NCBI GenBank assembly: GCA_003235575.1
Contig: QJVW01000149.1
Coordinates: 1 to 50,042 of the forward strand
Length of the DNA stretch: 50,042 nucleotides
Direction of reading: 5' to 3'
From: Candidatus Eiseniibacteriota bacterium
GTDB lineage: Bacteria > Eisenbacteria > RBG-16-71-46 > SZUA-252
Shown: piece by piece, positions 42,881 to 50,042 of the stretch
Position numbering within the stretch: position 1 is the stretch's first letter
How the letters are laid out: every line of letters starts with the position of its first letter
Made by a program: the position numbers and the translations under genes
The notes under the pieces: generated by a model
The model's input: the letters and a program-made list of their open reading frames with translations, nothing else
Database searches by the model: none
What the model was told of the DNA's origin: nothing

Positions 42881-43953
42881 GCGGAATCCTTTCGGGTGGA
42901 CGCGGCCGGAAGGACCCCTTCCGTCTCGAGGCGATCCGCCAGCGATCGTCCTGAGAGAAAGGCTCCCTCCAGCCCCATGGCAGAGGAGAACCCGTCGCCG
43001 CAGAGGGCGAGCACGGCTCCGTTTTCAAGGCGGGTGGCGATCGGCGCCGACAACTCCGTCGCGGGCTCCACGCGGGCGTGGTGCCATGCGTGCTCCTGGC
43101 GCAGGGAGGGACGCTCCACCCAGTCGCCCAGGAACTCACCGGCCTCCCACAACAGCTCTCCGGCCCACTCCTCGACCGGGGCCGCCAGGTACTCGCGGGA
43201 GAACCGGGGCCTCCCCTGGACCACCAGCGTGAGCGGCCCGTCCGCCTCCCGTTTGGCGCTGTCGCGAATGATCGCGTGCACCATGGTGCTGGAGAGGGGG
43301 TAGCACACGTCCCACTCCAGCGCGCGCGGCGCGGCGTCGTAGCAGGCGATCACGGCGAGGCATGGAATCGTTCGGATTTGGCGCAGCAGGGGTAGCACGC
43401 CGGCCACGGCCCGTGACGCCGCGGCGAGCGGTTGCAGCAACTGGTCGGCCTTCGGGGCGGGCATCGTGAGGGCCACCACCGGGGCGCGAAGCGGAGCGGC
43501 GCCCTCGACGACTACCTCAATGGCCGCGGCATCGGGGAGCAGACGCAGCGCGGTCACATTCACGCCAAGCCGGACATTCCGGCCCCGCGCGAGGTGCTTC
43601 GGGAATCGCGTGAGTCCCTCCCGGAAGGCGAGAAGGCGGTCCGCGCCTTCGAAGGCCTCCGGCTGGCAAGGCAGGCCGCCGCCCGCGCGGATCGCCGGCC
43701 ACCCATCGAGACGGGTACCGTCTTCGACAGCGTCGAGGGATGCCAAGAACGCGGGGTGCCTTCCGTGTAGAAACGGCACACCGTGGTCGACCGGCCTTCC
43801 CTGAACGCGCCGCGTGGCGCAGCGACCGCCGACACCGGGCGCACGCTCCAACACGAGCGGTTCGGTGCCCTTTTCGCGCAGCGCGACGGCGAGCGAGAGC
43901 CCGGCGACGCCCGCTCCCACGATCACGGCGTCCGTATGATCCATCCGGCTCAT
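42877..43953 (-). CDS. FAD-dependent oxidoreductase, renalase/amine-oxidase-like
   Basis: The 358 residues begin with a dinucleotide-binding motif, AVIVGAGVAGLSLAVALREKG, then VLERAPGVGGRCATRR, the GG-motif of the amine-oxidase/renalase group. ENGAVLALCGDGFSSAMGLEGAFLSGRSLADRL near the C-terminus is the second FAD-contact motif. The substrate is not evident. It leads the transcript FAD oxidoreductase-ribA-YHS protein, each joined by GTGA; flavin use by this enzyme and flavin supply by RibA are consistent. A -10-like TACAAT at 43969-43964 ends 10 bases before the ATG at 43953, without a clear -35. A second ATG at 43944 is possible. Confidence 0.85.
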   Translation of the reverse strand: MSRMDHTDAVIVGAGVAGLSLAVALREKGTEPLVLERAPGVGGRCATRRVQGRPVDHGVPFLHGRHPAFLASLDAVEDGTRLDGWPAIRAGGGLPCQPEAFEGADRLLAFREGLTRFPKHLARGRNVRLGVNVTALRLLPDAAAIEVVVEGAAPLRAPVVALTMPAPKADQLLQPLAAASRAVAGVLPLLRQIRTIPCLAVIACYDAAPRALEWDVCYPLSSTMVHAIIRDSAKREADGPLTLVVQGRPRFSREYLAAPVEEWAGELLWEAGEFLGDWVERPSLRQEHAWHHARVEPATELSAPIATRLENGAVLALCGDGFSSAMGLEGAFLSGRSLADRLETEGVLPAASTRKDSA

Positions 43954-44032
43954 AAGACCTTTGATTGTAGCGTCTTCAGCGTGATCCCGATACCCTCCGT
44001 CGCGGGGCCGGAACCACCGGCGCCGGGCGATC

Positions 44033-44069
44033 CTGCAAAGTCCCGAGAAATCGGCTACATTAGGGGCTC
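44033..44069 (+). promoter_or_regulatory. Promoter of the thioredoxin-NHL gene
   Basis: CTGCAA (44033-44038), 17 bases, TACATT (44056-44061), then 8 bases to the ATG at 44070. AGGGG at 44062-44066 is too close to the ATG for a normal Shine-Dalgarno, so a near-leaderless transcript is likely. Confidence 0.4.
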
Positions 44070-45947
44070 ATGAACGCATCCCCTAGAGCCCCGGAACTCA
44101 ACCCAGACTTCGCTTGGTTGAACACCGATCGGCCCCTCACGTTCGCTCGCGAGCTGAGGGGGCACGTCGTTCTACTCGATTTCTGGACTTATTGTTGCAT
44201 CAATTGCATGCATGTCCTCCCGGATCTCGCCTACCTGGAGGAGAAGTACGCGGCGGAGCCGTTCGTCGTCATCGGCGTCCATAGCGCCAAGTTCGCCAAC
44301 GAGGGCGCCCGCCAGACGATTCGCGCCGCCATCAATCGCTACGAAATCCGCCATCCCGTGGTCGTGGACCAGGAGATGGCGCTCTGGGGCGAGTACACCG
44401 TCCGCTCCTGGCCGACCTTGGTCCTGGTTGGCGCCGACCGGCGCGTGATCGGCGCGGTAGCCGGGGAGGGCAATCGCGACGCGCTGGACCAGGCGGTGGC
44501 GAAGGCCTTGGCCGAGGCAAAGGCCGCGGGCATCGCCGCTCCCGGACCGCTTCGGTTCGAGCGCGAACAGTCCGTGCGGGCCGCCAGCGGCCTCGCCTTC
44601 CCGGGCAAGGTTCTGGCCGATCCCGAGAACGGCCGGCTCTTCATCGCCGACACCAATCACAATCGTATCGTCGTCGCCACGATTCCCGACGCGACGGGCC
44701 GTTCGAAACTGGTCCGGACGATCGGCGCGGGAAGCGTGGGCCACGCGGACGGTCCGGCGGACCGCGCGACATTTCACCATCCGCAGGGGCTGGCGCGGAT
44801 GAACGAATCGCTGCTCGTCGCCGATACCGAAAACCACATGATTCGCGCCATCGACACGGAGACGTGGGACGTGACGACGGTGGCCGGGACCGGCGAGCAG
44901 TCGCATGACCGGGCCGGTGGGAAGCGAGGCACGGCGCAGGGTTTGAACTCGCCCTGGGATTTGGCGGTCGAGGGGAGCACGTGCTACATCGCCATGGCCG
45001 GCCCGCACCAGATTTGGCGGCTCGATCTCCCCGTGGGCCTTTGCCGCGCCTGGGTCGGAACGGGGCGCGAGAACATCGTGGACGGTCCGGTCGAATCGGC
45101 GGCCCTGGCGCAGCCCTCGGGGCTGGCGCTCGACGGCAATCATCTCTACGTGGCGGACAGCGAGGTCAGCGCGGTGCGCCGCGTCGATCTGGCGGCGGAG
45201 AAAATCGAGACGCTTATCGGACGAGGACTGTTCGACTTCGGCGACGTCGACGGGGAGGCGAAGCGCGCCCGGCTCCAGCACCCACTCGGCGTGGCCGTCG
45301 ACGGCGGACGCGTGCTGGTCGCCGACACCTACAATCACAAGATCAAGGAACTCGATGCCGAGGCTCGCACGATCCGCACGCTGCTCGGCGATGGGAAACC
45401 GGGTTCGGATCGTGGCGGGGCCGCGGCGTTCTTCGAGCCGGGCGGGCTCCATGCCGCCGATGGCGTCCTCTATGTCGCCGATACGAACAACCATCGCGTC
45501 GTCCGCGTGATGCTGGACGGCTTGGCGTGGACGGAGGTCACCGTCGAAGGGCTGGAAGCGCCGGCGCCACGCGACACCGGCGCGACCGTCCCCGGGGCGA
45601 TCGTCGCGGAGGCGGCGCTCCTTCGCGCGAACGCCGCGACGGCGTGGAAGGTGAGCGTCGCGCTCCCCGCGGGCGCCCACGTCAGCGAGGAGGCGCCGAC
45701 CAGCGTCAGGGTCAGCCGCGCGGGCGAGGTCTTGCTCCAGCAGACGCAGCTGGGCGCGACGTGGCCGCTGGCCTTCGCGCTCCCCGCGCAGCCCCACGGC
45801 AGCGCCGATCTGCATGTTCAGGTTTCGTTCGCCTACTGCCATGAAGGGCAGGGCGTCTGCGTTCCCGCCAGTCCGTCGTGGACGATCCCCGTGCGGTTCG
45901 ACGATCGGGGGCCCGAAGAGGCCACCCTGACCGCGGCCGTGGCCTAG
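44070..45947 (+). CDS. Thioredoxin-like/NHL-repeat protein (NHLRC2-like)
   Basis: The 625 residues have three parts. Residues 1-150 form a TlpA-like thioredoxin fold with DFWTYCCINCMHVLPDL, active site CINC. Residues 165-500 are NHL/beta-propeller repeats with recurring patterns such as LFIADTNHNRIVVA, LLVADTENHMIRAI, VLVADTYNHKIKEL and LYVADTNNHRVVRV. A C-terminal beta domain ends the chain, with CHEGQGVCVP. The order matches NHLRC2-type proteins. I see no signal peptide, so it is probably cytoplasmic. It precedes the CNNM gene by 15 bases. Confidence 0.88.
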   Translation: MNASPRAPELNPDFAWLNTDRPLTFARELRGHVVLLDFWTYCCINCMHVLPDLAYLEEKYAAEPFVVIGVHSAKFANEGARQTIRAAINRYEIRHPVVVDQEMALWGEYTVRSWPTLVLVGADRRVIGAVAGEGNRDALDQAVAKALAEAKAAGIAAPGPLRFEREQSVRAASGLAFPGKVLADPENGRLFIADTNHNRIVVATIPDATGRSKLVRTIGAGSVGHADGPADRATFHHPQGLARMNESLLVADTENHMIRAIDTETWDVTTVAGTGEQSHDRAGGKRGTAQGLNSPWDLAVEGSTCYIAMAGPHQIWRLDLPVGLCRAWVGTGRENIVDGPVESAALAQPSGLALDGNHLYVADSEVSAVRRVDLAAEKIETLIGRGLFDFGDVDGEAKRARLQHPLGVAVDGGRVLVADTYNHKIKELDAEARTIRTLLGDGKPGSDRGGAAAFFEPGGLHAADGVLYVADTNNHRVVRVMLDGLAWTEVTVEGLEAPAPRDTGATVPGAIVAEAALLRANAATAWKVSVALPAGAHVSEEAPTSVRVSRAGEVLLQQTQLGATWPLAFALPAQPHGSADLHVQVSFAYCHEGQGVCVPASPSWTIPVRFDDRGPEEATLTAAVA

Positions 45948-45962
45948 CGCGGCCGGAGCGGA

Positions 45963-47105
45963 ATGACCATGGAATCGATTCTATCCGCGCTCGGCACGGG
46001 CCTCCAGTTGGCCCTGATCCCGATCCTCGTCTTGGGGAACGCCTTCTTCGTCGCCGCCGAGTTCTCGCTCGTCACCGTGCGCCGGACGCGCCTCGAGGAG
46101 ATGGCCGCGCAGAAGGTGCCGGGCATCGGATTCGCCGAGGAGGCGACGCGGCGCATCGACGACACGATCGCCGCGACCCAACTCGGCATCACGATGACCT
46201 CGCTCGCCCTCGGCTGGATCGGCGAGCCGGGCCTGGCGCGCGTGATCCAGCCGTGGCTGGAGTTCCTGCCCGAGTCGTGGGAGCCCTTCGCCGCGCACGG
46301 CGTGGCGACCGCGGTCGCGTTCGCGGGGATCACGTTCATGCACGTCGTCGTGGGAGAACTGGCCCCGAAGACGATCGCGCTCCGCATCCCCGACGTCGTC
46401 GCGCTTCGCGTGGCGGCGCCGCTCCTGGCGTTCGAACGCGTCTTTCGCCCGTTCATCGGCACGATGAACTCGGCGGGGAACCACCTGGTGAAGATCCTGG
46501 GATTCCGGCCGGCGTCCCACGCCTCGCACCTTCACTCGGTCCAGGAACTGCAACTCCTGGTCGAGGACGTGAGCGAGGCGGGGAAGATGTCCCCCGATCA
46601 GGCGGAGTTGCTGCAGAACGCGTTCCGCCTTCCGGAGAAGAAAGTCCGCGATGCCATGCTGCCGCTGGCCAGCGCGGTCATGCTGGAATACCGCATGAAG
46701 CCACAGCAGATCATCGACGCGATCCAGGACAGCGTGCATACGCGCTTTCCGGTCTACGACGGGGAGCGCACGCGCGTCGTGGGCATCGTCAACGCGAAGG
46801 ACCTCTTCGCGATCTACGCGACCGGCGGGCTGGTCAATCTCGAGGACGCGATGTACGAGACGACGTGGGCCCCCGCCGAGCGCTCGACCGCGGACCAGCT
46901 GAAGGAGTTCCGCCGCGTCCGCCGCCAGATGGGCGTCGTGATCGACGACAGCGGCGAGGCGATCGGCATCATCACGCTGGAAGACATCATCGAGGAGCTG
47001 GTGGGGGAGATCGAGGACGAGCACGATCCCTCCCGCGCCACACCGGTCGCGACGGCCGGCGCGACGGGTGCTTCCGACGCGAACACCGCGTCCCGGTCGT
47101 CGTAA
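45963..47105 (+). CDS. CNNM/DUF21-CBS-domain membrane protein (hemolysin C family)
   Basis: The 380 residues have a DUF21/CNNM transmembrane part (about 1-195) with LGNAFFVAAEFSLVTVRRTRLEE, ATQLGITMTSLALGWIGEP and VVGELAPKTIALR. Two CBS domains follow (about 215-355), including VHTRFPVYDGERTRVVGIVNAKDL and MGVVIDDSGEAIGIITLEDIIEELVGEI. The C-terminus is an Ala/Thr-rich tail, and the CorC_HlyC transporter-associated domain is absent. The family handles magnesium or cobalt. An imperfect Shine-Dalgarno, GGAGCGGA, precedes ATG 45963. Confidence 0.9.
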   Translation: MTMESILSALGTGLQLALIPILVLGNAFFVAAEFSLVTVRRTRLEEMAAQKVPGIGFAEEATRRIDDTIAATQLGITMTSLALGWIGEPGLARVIQPWLEFLPESWEPFAAHGVATAVAFAGITFMHVVVGELAPKTIALRIPDVVALRVAAPLLAFERVFRPFIGTMNSAGNHLVKILGFRPASHASHLHSVQELQLLVEDVSEAGKMSPDQAELLQNAFRLPEKKVRDAMLPLASAVMLEYRMKPQQIIDAIQDSVHTRFPVYDGERTRVVGIVNAKDLFAIYATGGLVNLEDAMYETTWAPAERSTADQLKEFRRVRRQMGVVIDDSGEAIGIITLEDIIEELVGEIEDEHDPSRATPVATAGATGASDANTASRSS

Positions 47106-47119
47106 GGGCGGCCCCGCCC
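47106..47119. terminator. Small inverted repeat between convergent genes
   Basis: GGGCGG-CC-CCGCCC fills the 15-base gap between the CNNM and TonB-receptor stop codons. With a realistic loop it forms a five-base-pair stem, so it is a weak bidirectional terminator candidate. Confidence 0.3.
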
Positions 47120-47120
47120 G

Positions 47121-49718
47121 CTAGAAGGCGACGCTGAGGCGAGCCAGGGCCAACCGGCCCAATCGGGGCGCCCCCAGAAACTCGCGATGGACGCTCCCGA
47201 GGGCGTTCTCGACGGTGACCGAGAGCGTCGTTCGCGGCGCGGTTCCCAGTCGCAGGCCGAATCCCAAGTCCACCACACTGTATGATTCCACGTCGCCGGC
47301 ATAGACACCGGAGAGCACCGGGAACGCGTCGGTGCCGCGGTAGCGCGCCTCGGCTGTGATGCCGCCCAAAGGATCCCGATAGACGAGCGCCACGGAGCCC
47401 TTCAGGGCCGGCGCGTTGAGGGCGAGGGAGTCGCCGTCCACGTCGTGAAACAAGTCCTCGCTGACCCAAGACAGCATCCCGCCAAGCGTCACGCGATCGG
47501 TGAGGGCCACGGCGGCGGAGACGTCCGATCCCCACACGGCGACCGAACCGAAGTTCTGCACGGCTAGGATGAGGTCGGCGGGGTCCCGGGCTTCGATCGG
47601 GGTCACCGTGCCGACGGGGATCTTCGTCGCCTCGGCCGCCGCGGCGGCCGCATCCGCGGGGGATAGCCCCTGGGAAATCAGGTACGCGGCGAGCGAGCCG
47701 GGGTCGAGGAACGCGTTCGGCGTGATCGTGTGCAGGTGGCCGATGAAGTTCTCGATCCACGTGCGGTAGACGTCGAACGCGACCCGCAACCGACCAGCGA
47801 TCAACCCGCGGTAGCCGACCTCCGCGGAATTGGTGATCGTGGGCTTCAATCCCGGCAGGTCGCGCACGTCGGCGACATCGCGAATGCTCTCGTCCGCCTC
47901 GATGGTGCGCAGCACCGTGCCCACGTCCGCGCTGCTCGGTGGGGGCACCGCGCTCAGGTCGAGCCCGCCGCTTTGCAGCAGCGCGACGACCGTGTCCCAG
48001 TAGAGGGTGGCGTCCAACGGCCGGTACGCCGCCGGGCCCCCGTCCGCCGCGGCGGTGAACGGCGATCGCATCAGCGGCGAGCCGTTCGCCCGGGGGAAAT
48101 GGAAGCCGTCCCGCGGGACCCCGGCCACCCTCACCGCGAAGGGGAGCGGCAGGGAATCGACCGCGAGATCGGCGAAGAGGTCGTCCACGGAGGGCGTGCC
48201 GAAGGCCCGATTGTAGGTGACGCGTACGTTGTGCCCCGGGGCCGGTTCCAGCGTGATCGCGGCGCGGGGGGATAGCACCAATCCCGAGAGCCGATCGTGA
48301 TCGTCGAGGCGTAGGGCGGCCACCGCGGTGGCGCCTCCGCCCAGCGACGCGGAGGCCTGCCCGTAGACGCCCACCTCCCTCACCCGGTCAGCCTCCTCGT
48401 TACGGCCCGTGATCGTTCCCTCCGTTCGCGGGTCGGTCCACTCGGCGTCGACCCCTCCCGTCAGGTGGAGTAGAGCCGTGACTGGTCGCGAATCGGGGAG
48501 CCGGTGCGAAGCAAGTAGGTGTCACCAGCATCGCTCGCGTTCACGAACGCCTGGCCGAAGAACCCACCCCGGCTTCCGCGCAGCTGCACGTAGGTGGATG
48601 CCCACTCGCGAACCTGAGCGGCGCCCAGCGCGGTCAGCTCGATGCTTCGCACGGCTCGGTGGTGACCGGCGGACAGTGTGGCGGTCATGCCGTCGTCGCC
48701 ACGCCAGGTCGCCACGCTCACTGTCCGCTTCTCGCCGTCCCACAAGGAGCGTGTCCGGGTCGGCGCCGGCAGCCAGCGCGCCGGTTCGACGGCTCATCTC
48801 GATCGAGTCGCGCCCCGGCCATTCCCGGCCGCGAAAGTACTGTCCTGTCACTTTCGCCGCCCAATGTTCGCCCCATCGGTGCGCGGCCCGGAACGAGCCC
48901 TGAGCGACCTCCCGCTCGCCACCGACGATGCTTCCCGCGAATCGTGGGCCCTCGAACGGCGAGCGCGTGAGGACATGGACCACGCCACGGTCGCTGTTGG
49001 GTCCGAAAACGGCCGCCCCCGGGCCGCGAAGCACTTCGATTTGTTCGATGTCCTCGCTGGGAGTTGGCAGGAAGTGGAACAATGCGTAGCGCAGCGCCGG
49101 GAGGTTGGCGTACCGGTAGTCGACAAGCGGGAGCAGCGCCGCAGATTGTGCGCTGCCGAATCCCCGGGCCACAACGCTGGATTGCGTCAAACCCGTCGCG
49201 GCTACGTCGAGTCCCGCGATGTCGCGAAGATGCGCCACGGGCGTGACCGTGGGGCGTTGTTCGATCGTCTGGCGCGAAACGACGCTGACGGAGGCTGGCG
49301 CCCGGCCCATTCGCTCGGCACGCCGAGAAGGCGTCACGACGAGTGTGTCACCATGCACGGCGTCCGGCGTTAGGGCGATCGCGTACTGGACGGAGTCGTC
49401 GATACCGAGGCTGAACGGGCCGAGGCGCGATCGCTGGTAGCCGATACGCGCGGCAAGGAGGCGAAATCGCCCAGCCTCTTCCAGGACGATTCGGTAGGCG
49501 CCGTTCGTGCCGGTCAGCGCACCGGTGACTGGGGTGCCGTCGTCGCGGGAGACGAGGATCCGGGCGCCCTCGATGGGCTCGCCCGTCGTCGAGTCCCGCA
49601 CGGCGCCCGAGATGACGCCAGCGAGGCACGACGGAGCAAAAGCGGAAACGAAAACGATCCAGAGAAGCGACAAGGTGGGGAGGAGACTCGCCGCGGGTCC
49701 TCGAGGGGTGCGTCCCAT
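47121..49718 (-). pseudogene. TonB-dependent receptor with two compensating frameshifts
   Basis: The start is ATG at 49718 with GGAGG upstream, then a signal peptide. A carboxypeptidase-regulatory-like domain follows (GVISGAVRDSTTGEPIEGARI). The plug domain runs from ASVSVVSRQTIEQRP to EDIEQIEVLRGPGAAVFGPNSDRGVV. The barrel begins in the first frame, continues from about 48745 to 48461 in a second frame (TYVQLRGSRGGFFGQAFVNA), then returns to the first frame near 48470 (GGVDAEWTDPRTEGTITGRN) and runs to a stop at 47121. The terminal strand ends LALARLSVAF, as in intact receptors. Either the gene is decaying or the assembly has two errors. Substrate unknown. Confidence 0.8.
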
Positions 49719-49796
49719 CCTCGATTCCTCCGTGGGGGACTCCCTCGGGCGGGATCGACCGCGTTGCCGAGGGTGCTTGGCGGTGTCCAACTCTAC

Positions 49797-49825
49797 CTAG
49801 TACTCCGGGGGGTGGCTGGGGGCAA
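49797..49825 (-). promoter_or_regulatory. Possible promoter of the TonB-receptor gene
   Basis: On the minus strand TTGCCC (49825-49820), 17 bases, TACTAG (49802-49797). The -10 match is weak. A leader of about 70 bases would contain the GGAGG before ATG 49718. Confidence 0.3.
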
Positions 49826-49917
49826 TGGTCCGGAAGTCGAGTTCCAGCGCGTGCCACCGCGTCGCGGCGCGTGCGCGGCGGCCCCAATTCGCGTACGTTA
49901 CCCTCATCGACACCCGC

Positions 49918-50002
49918 GCCCGGGTGGCGGAACGGCAGACGCAGGGGACTTAAAATCCCCTGGGGGGCAACCCCCGTGCAGGTTCGACCCCTGCCCCGGG
50001 CA
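49918..50002 (+). tRNA. tRNA-Leu (anticodon UAA)
   Basis: The 85-base cloverleaf has acceptor arms GCCCGGG and CCCGGGC, anticodon stem GGGGA/TCCCC with loop CTTAAAA (anticodon TAA at 49951-49953), a long variable arm (TGGGGGG-CAA-CCCCCG) and a T-arm GCAGG-TTCGACC-CCTGC. The long variable arm and UAA anticodon mark tRNA-Leu reading UUA/UUG. The 3' CCA is not encoded. The 200 bases before it hold no gene that I can see. Confidence 0.95.
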
Positions 50003-50042
50003 ATCAGTTGCGGCGAGCACCGTGCGTGTCGTCGAGGCTGAT

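Noticed and set aside
42881-44069. FMN riboswitch ahead of ribA
   Set aside because: ribA is internal to an operon and no conserved RFN-like sequence is visible before the first gene.
48461-48463. In-frame TGA of the TonB-receptor middle frame as another selenocysteine
   Set aside because: Coding potential moves to a different frame here, there is no Cys at this place in receptors, and the downstream part is explained by a frameshift.
49918-50002. Long-variable-arm tRNA as tRNA-Sec
   Set aside because: The anticodon is UAA, not UCA, and the acceptor and T-stem lengths fit tRNA-Leu.
1-50042. CRISPR arrays, insertion sequences, prophage or integrase genes
   Set aside because: I saw no regularly spaced repeats, no transposase or integrase motifs and no long direct or inverted repeats.

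Overview
This is GC-rich bacterial chromosome (I estimate close to 70 % GC by eye) packed with housekeeping genes for menaquinone-based aerobic respiration and central carbon metabolism. I see no prophage, insertion sequence or CRISPR array. The mix suggests a Gram-negative menaquinone-using lineage: a full futalosine-independent menaquinone set, alternative complex III beside an A2-type caa3-like oxidase, TonB-receptor and outer-membrane-type proteins, and a histone-H1-like tail on a small protein. Candidatus Eisenbacteria, Gemmatimonadota or a Rhodothermus-like FCB relative would fit. That placement is inference and no marker gene here settles it.

Layout. 1-1324: a divergent pair, the N-terminus of an exported or anchored protein and an unknown membrane protein. 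1358-12232: ispG on the minus strand; menG and a hotdog thioesterase (menI candidate) on the plus strand; then a seven-gene minus-strand operon menF-menD-menH-menB-menA-menC-menE. Together these cover every step from chorismate to menaquinone, except that the thioesterase assignment is inferred. 12379-12993: a NicO/RcnA-like metal transporter. 13088-26276: a plus-strand respiratory operon, actABCDEF (alternative complex III), a dihaem cytochrome c, coxB, coxA, ctaA, ctaB, ctaG and a 54-residue membrane protein. A perfect Crp/Fnr-type palindrome lies in front of it. 26308-27240: class I fructose-bisphosphate aldolase. 27361-33707: a minus-strand oxidative pentose-phosphate operon, VOC protein-tal-gnd-zwf-opcA-glk. 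33900-35614: a lipoprotein that looks like an inactivated M48 peptidase, and a beta-barrel-like protein. 35604-37865: rpiB-pgi. 38009-38509: a hemerythrin-like protein. 38538-43953: minus strand, a FAD oxidoreductase, ribA, a YHS-repeat protein interrupted by one in-frame TGA, a nucleotidyltransferase and an exported M3 peptidase. 44070-47105: a thioredoxin/NHL-repeat protein and a CNNM/CBS protein. 47121-49718: a TonB-dependent receptor with two compensating frameshifts. 49918-50002: tRNA-Leu(UAA). No stretch over 300 bases lacks a gene; the longest gap, about 260 bases at 197-457, holds the divergent control region.

The most interesting signal is at 41889-41891. One TGA sits exactly where YHS domains carry the second cysteine of their Cys-Cys-x-x-Cys motif. 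The reading frame stays open on both sides, and a hairpin follows at the distance expected of a bacterial SECIS element. I read this as a candidate selenocysteine-containing YHS protein, translationally coupled to ribA. A second pattern is the promoter layout: several genes show TTGnnn, 17 bases, a TAnnnT-like box, then exactly 6 bases to the start codon, which predicts leaderless mRNAs.
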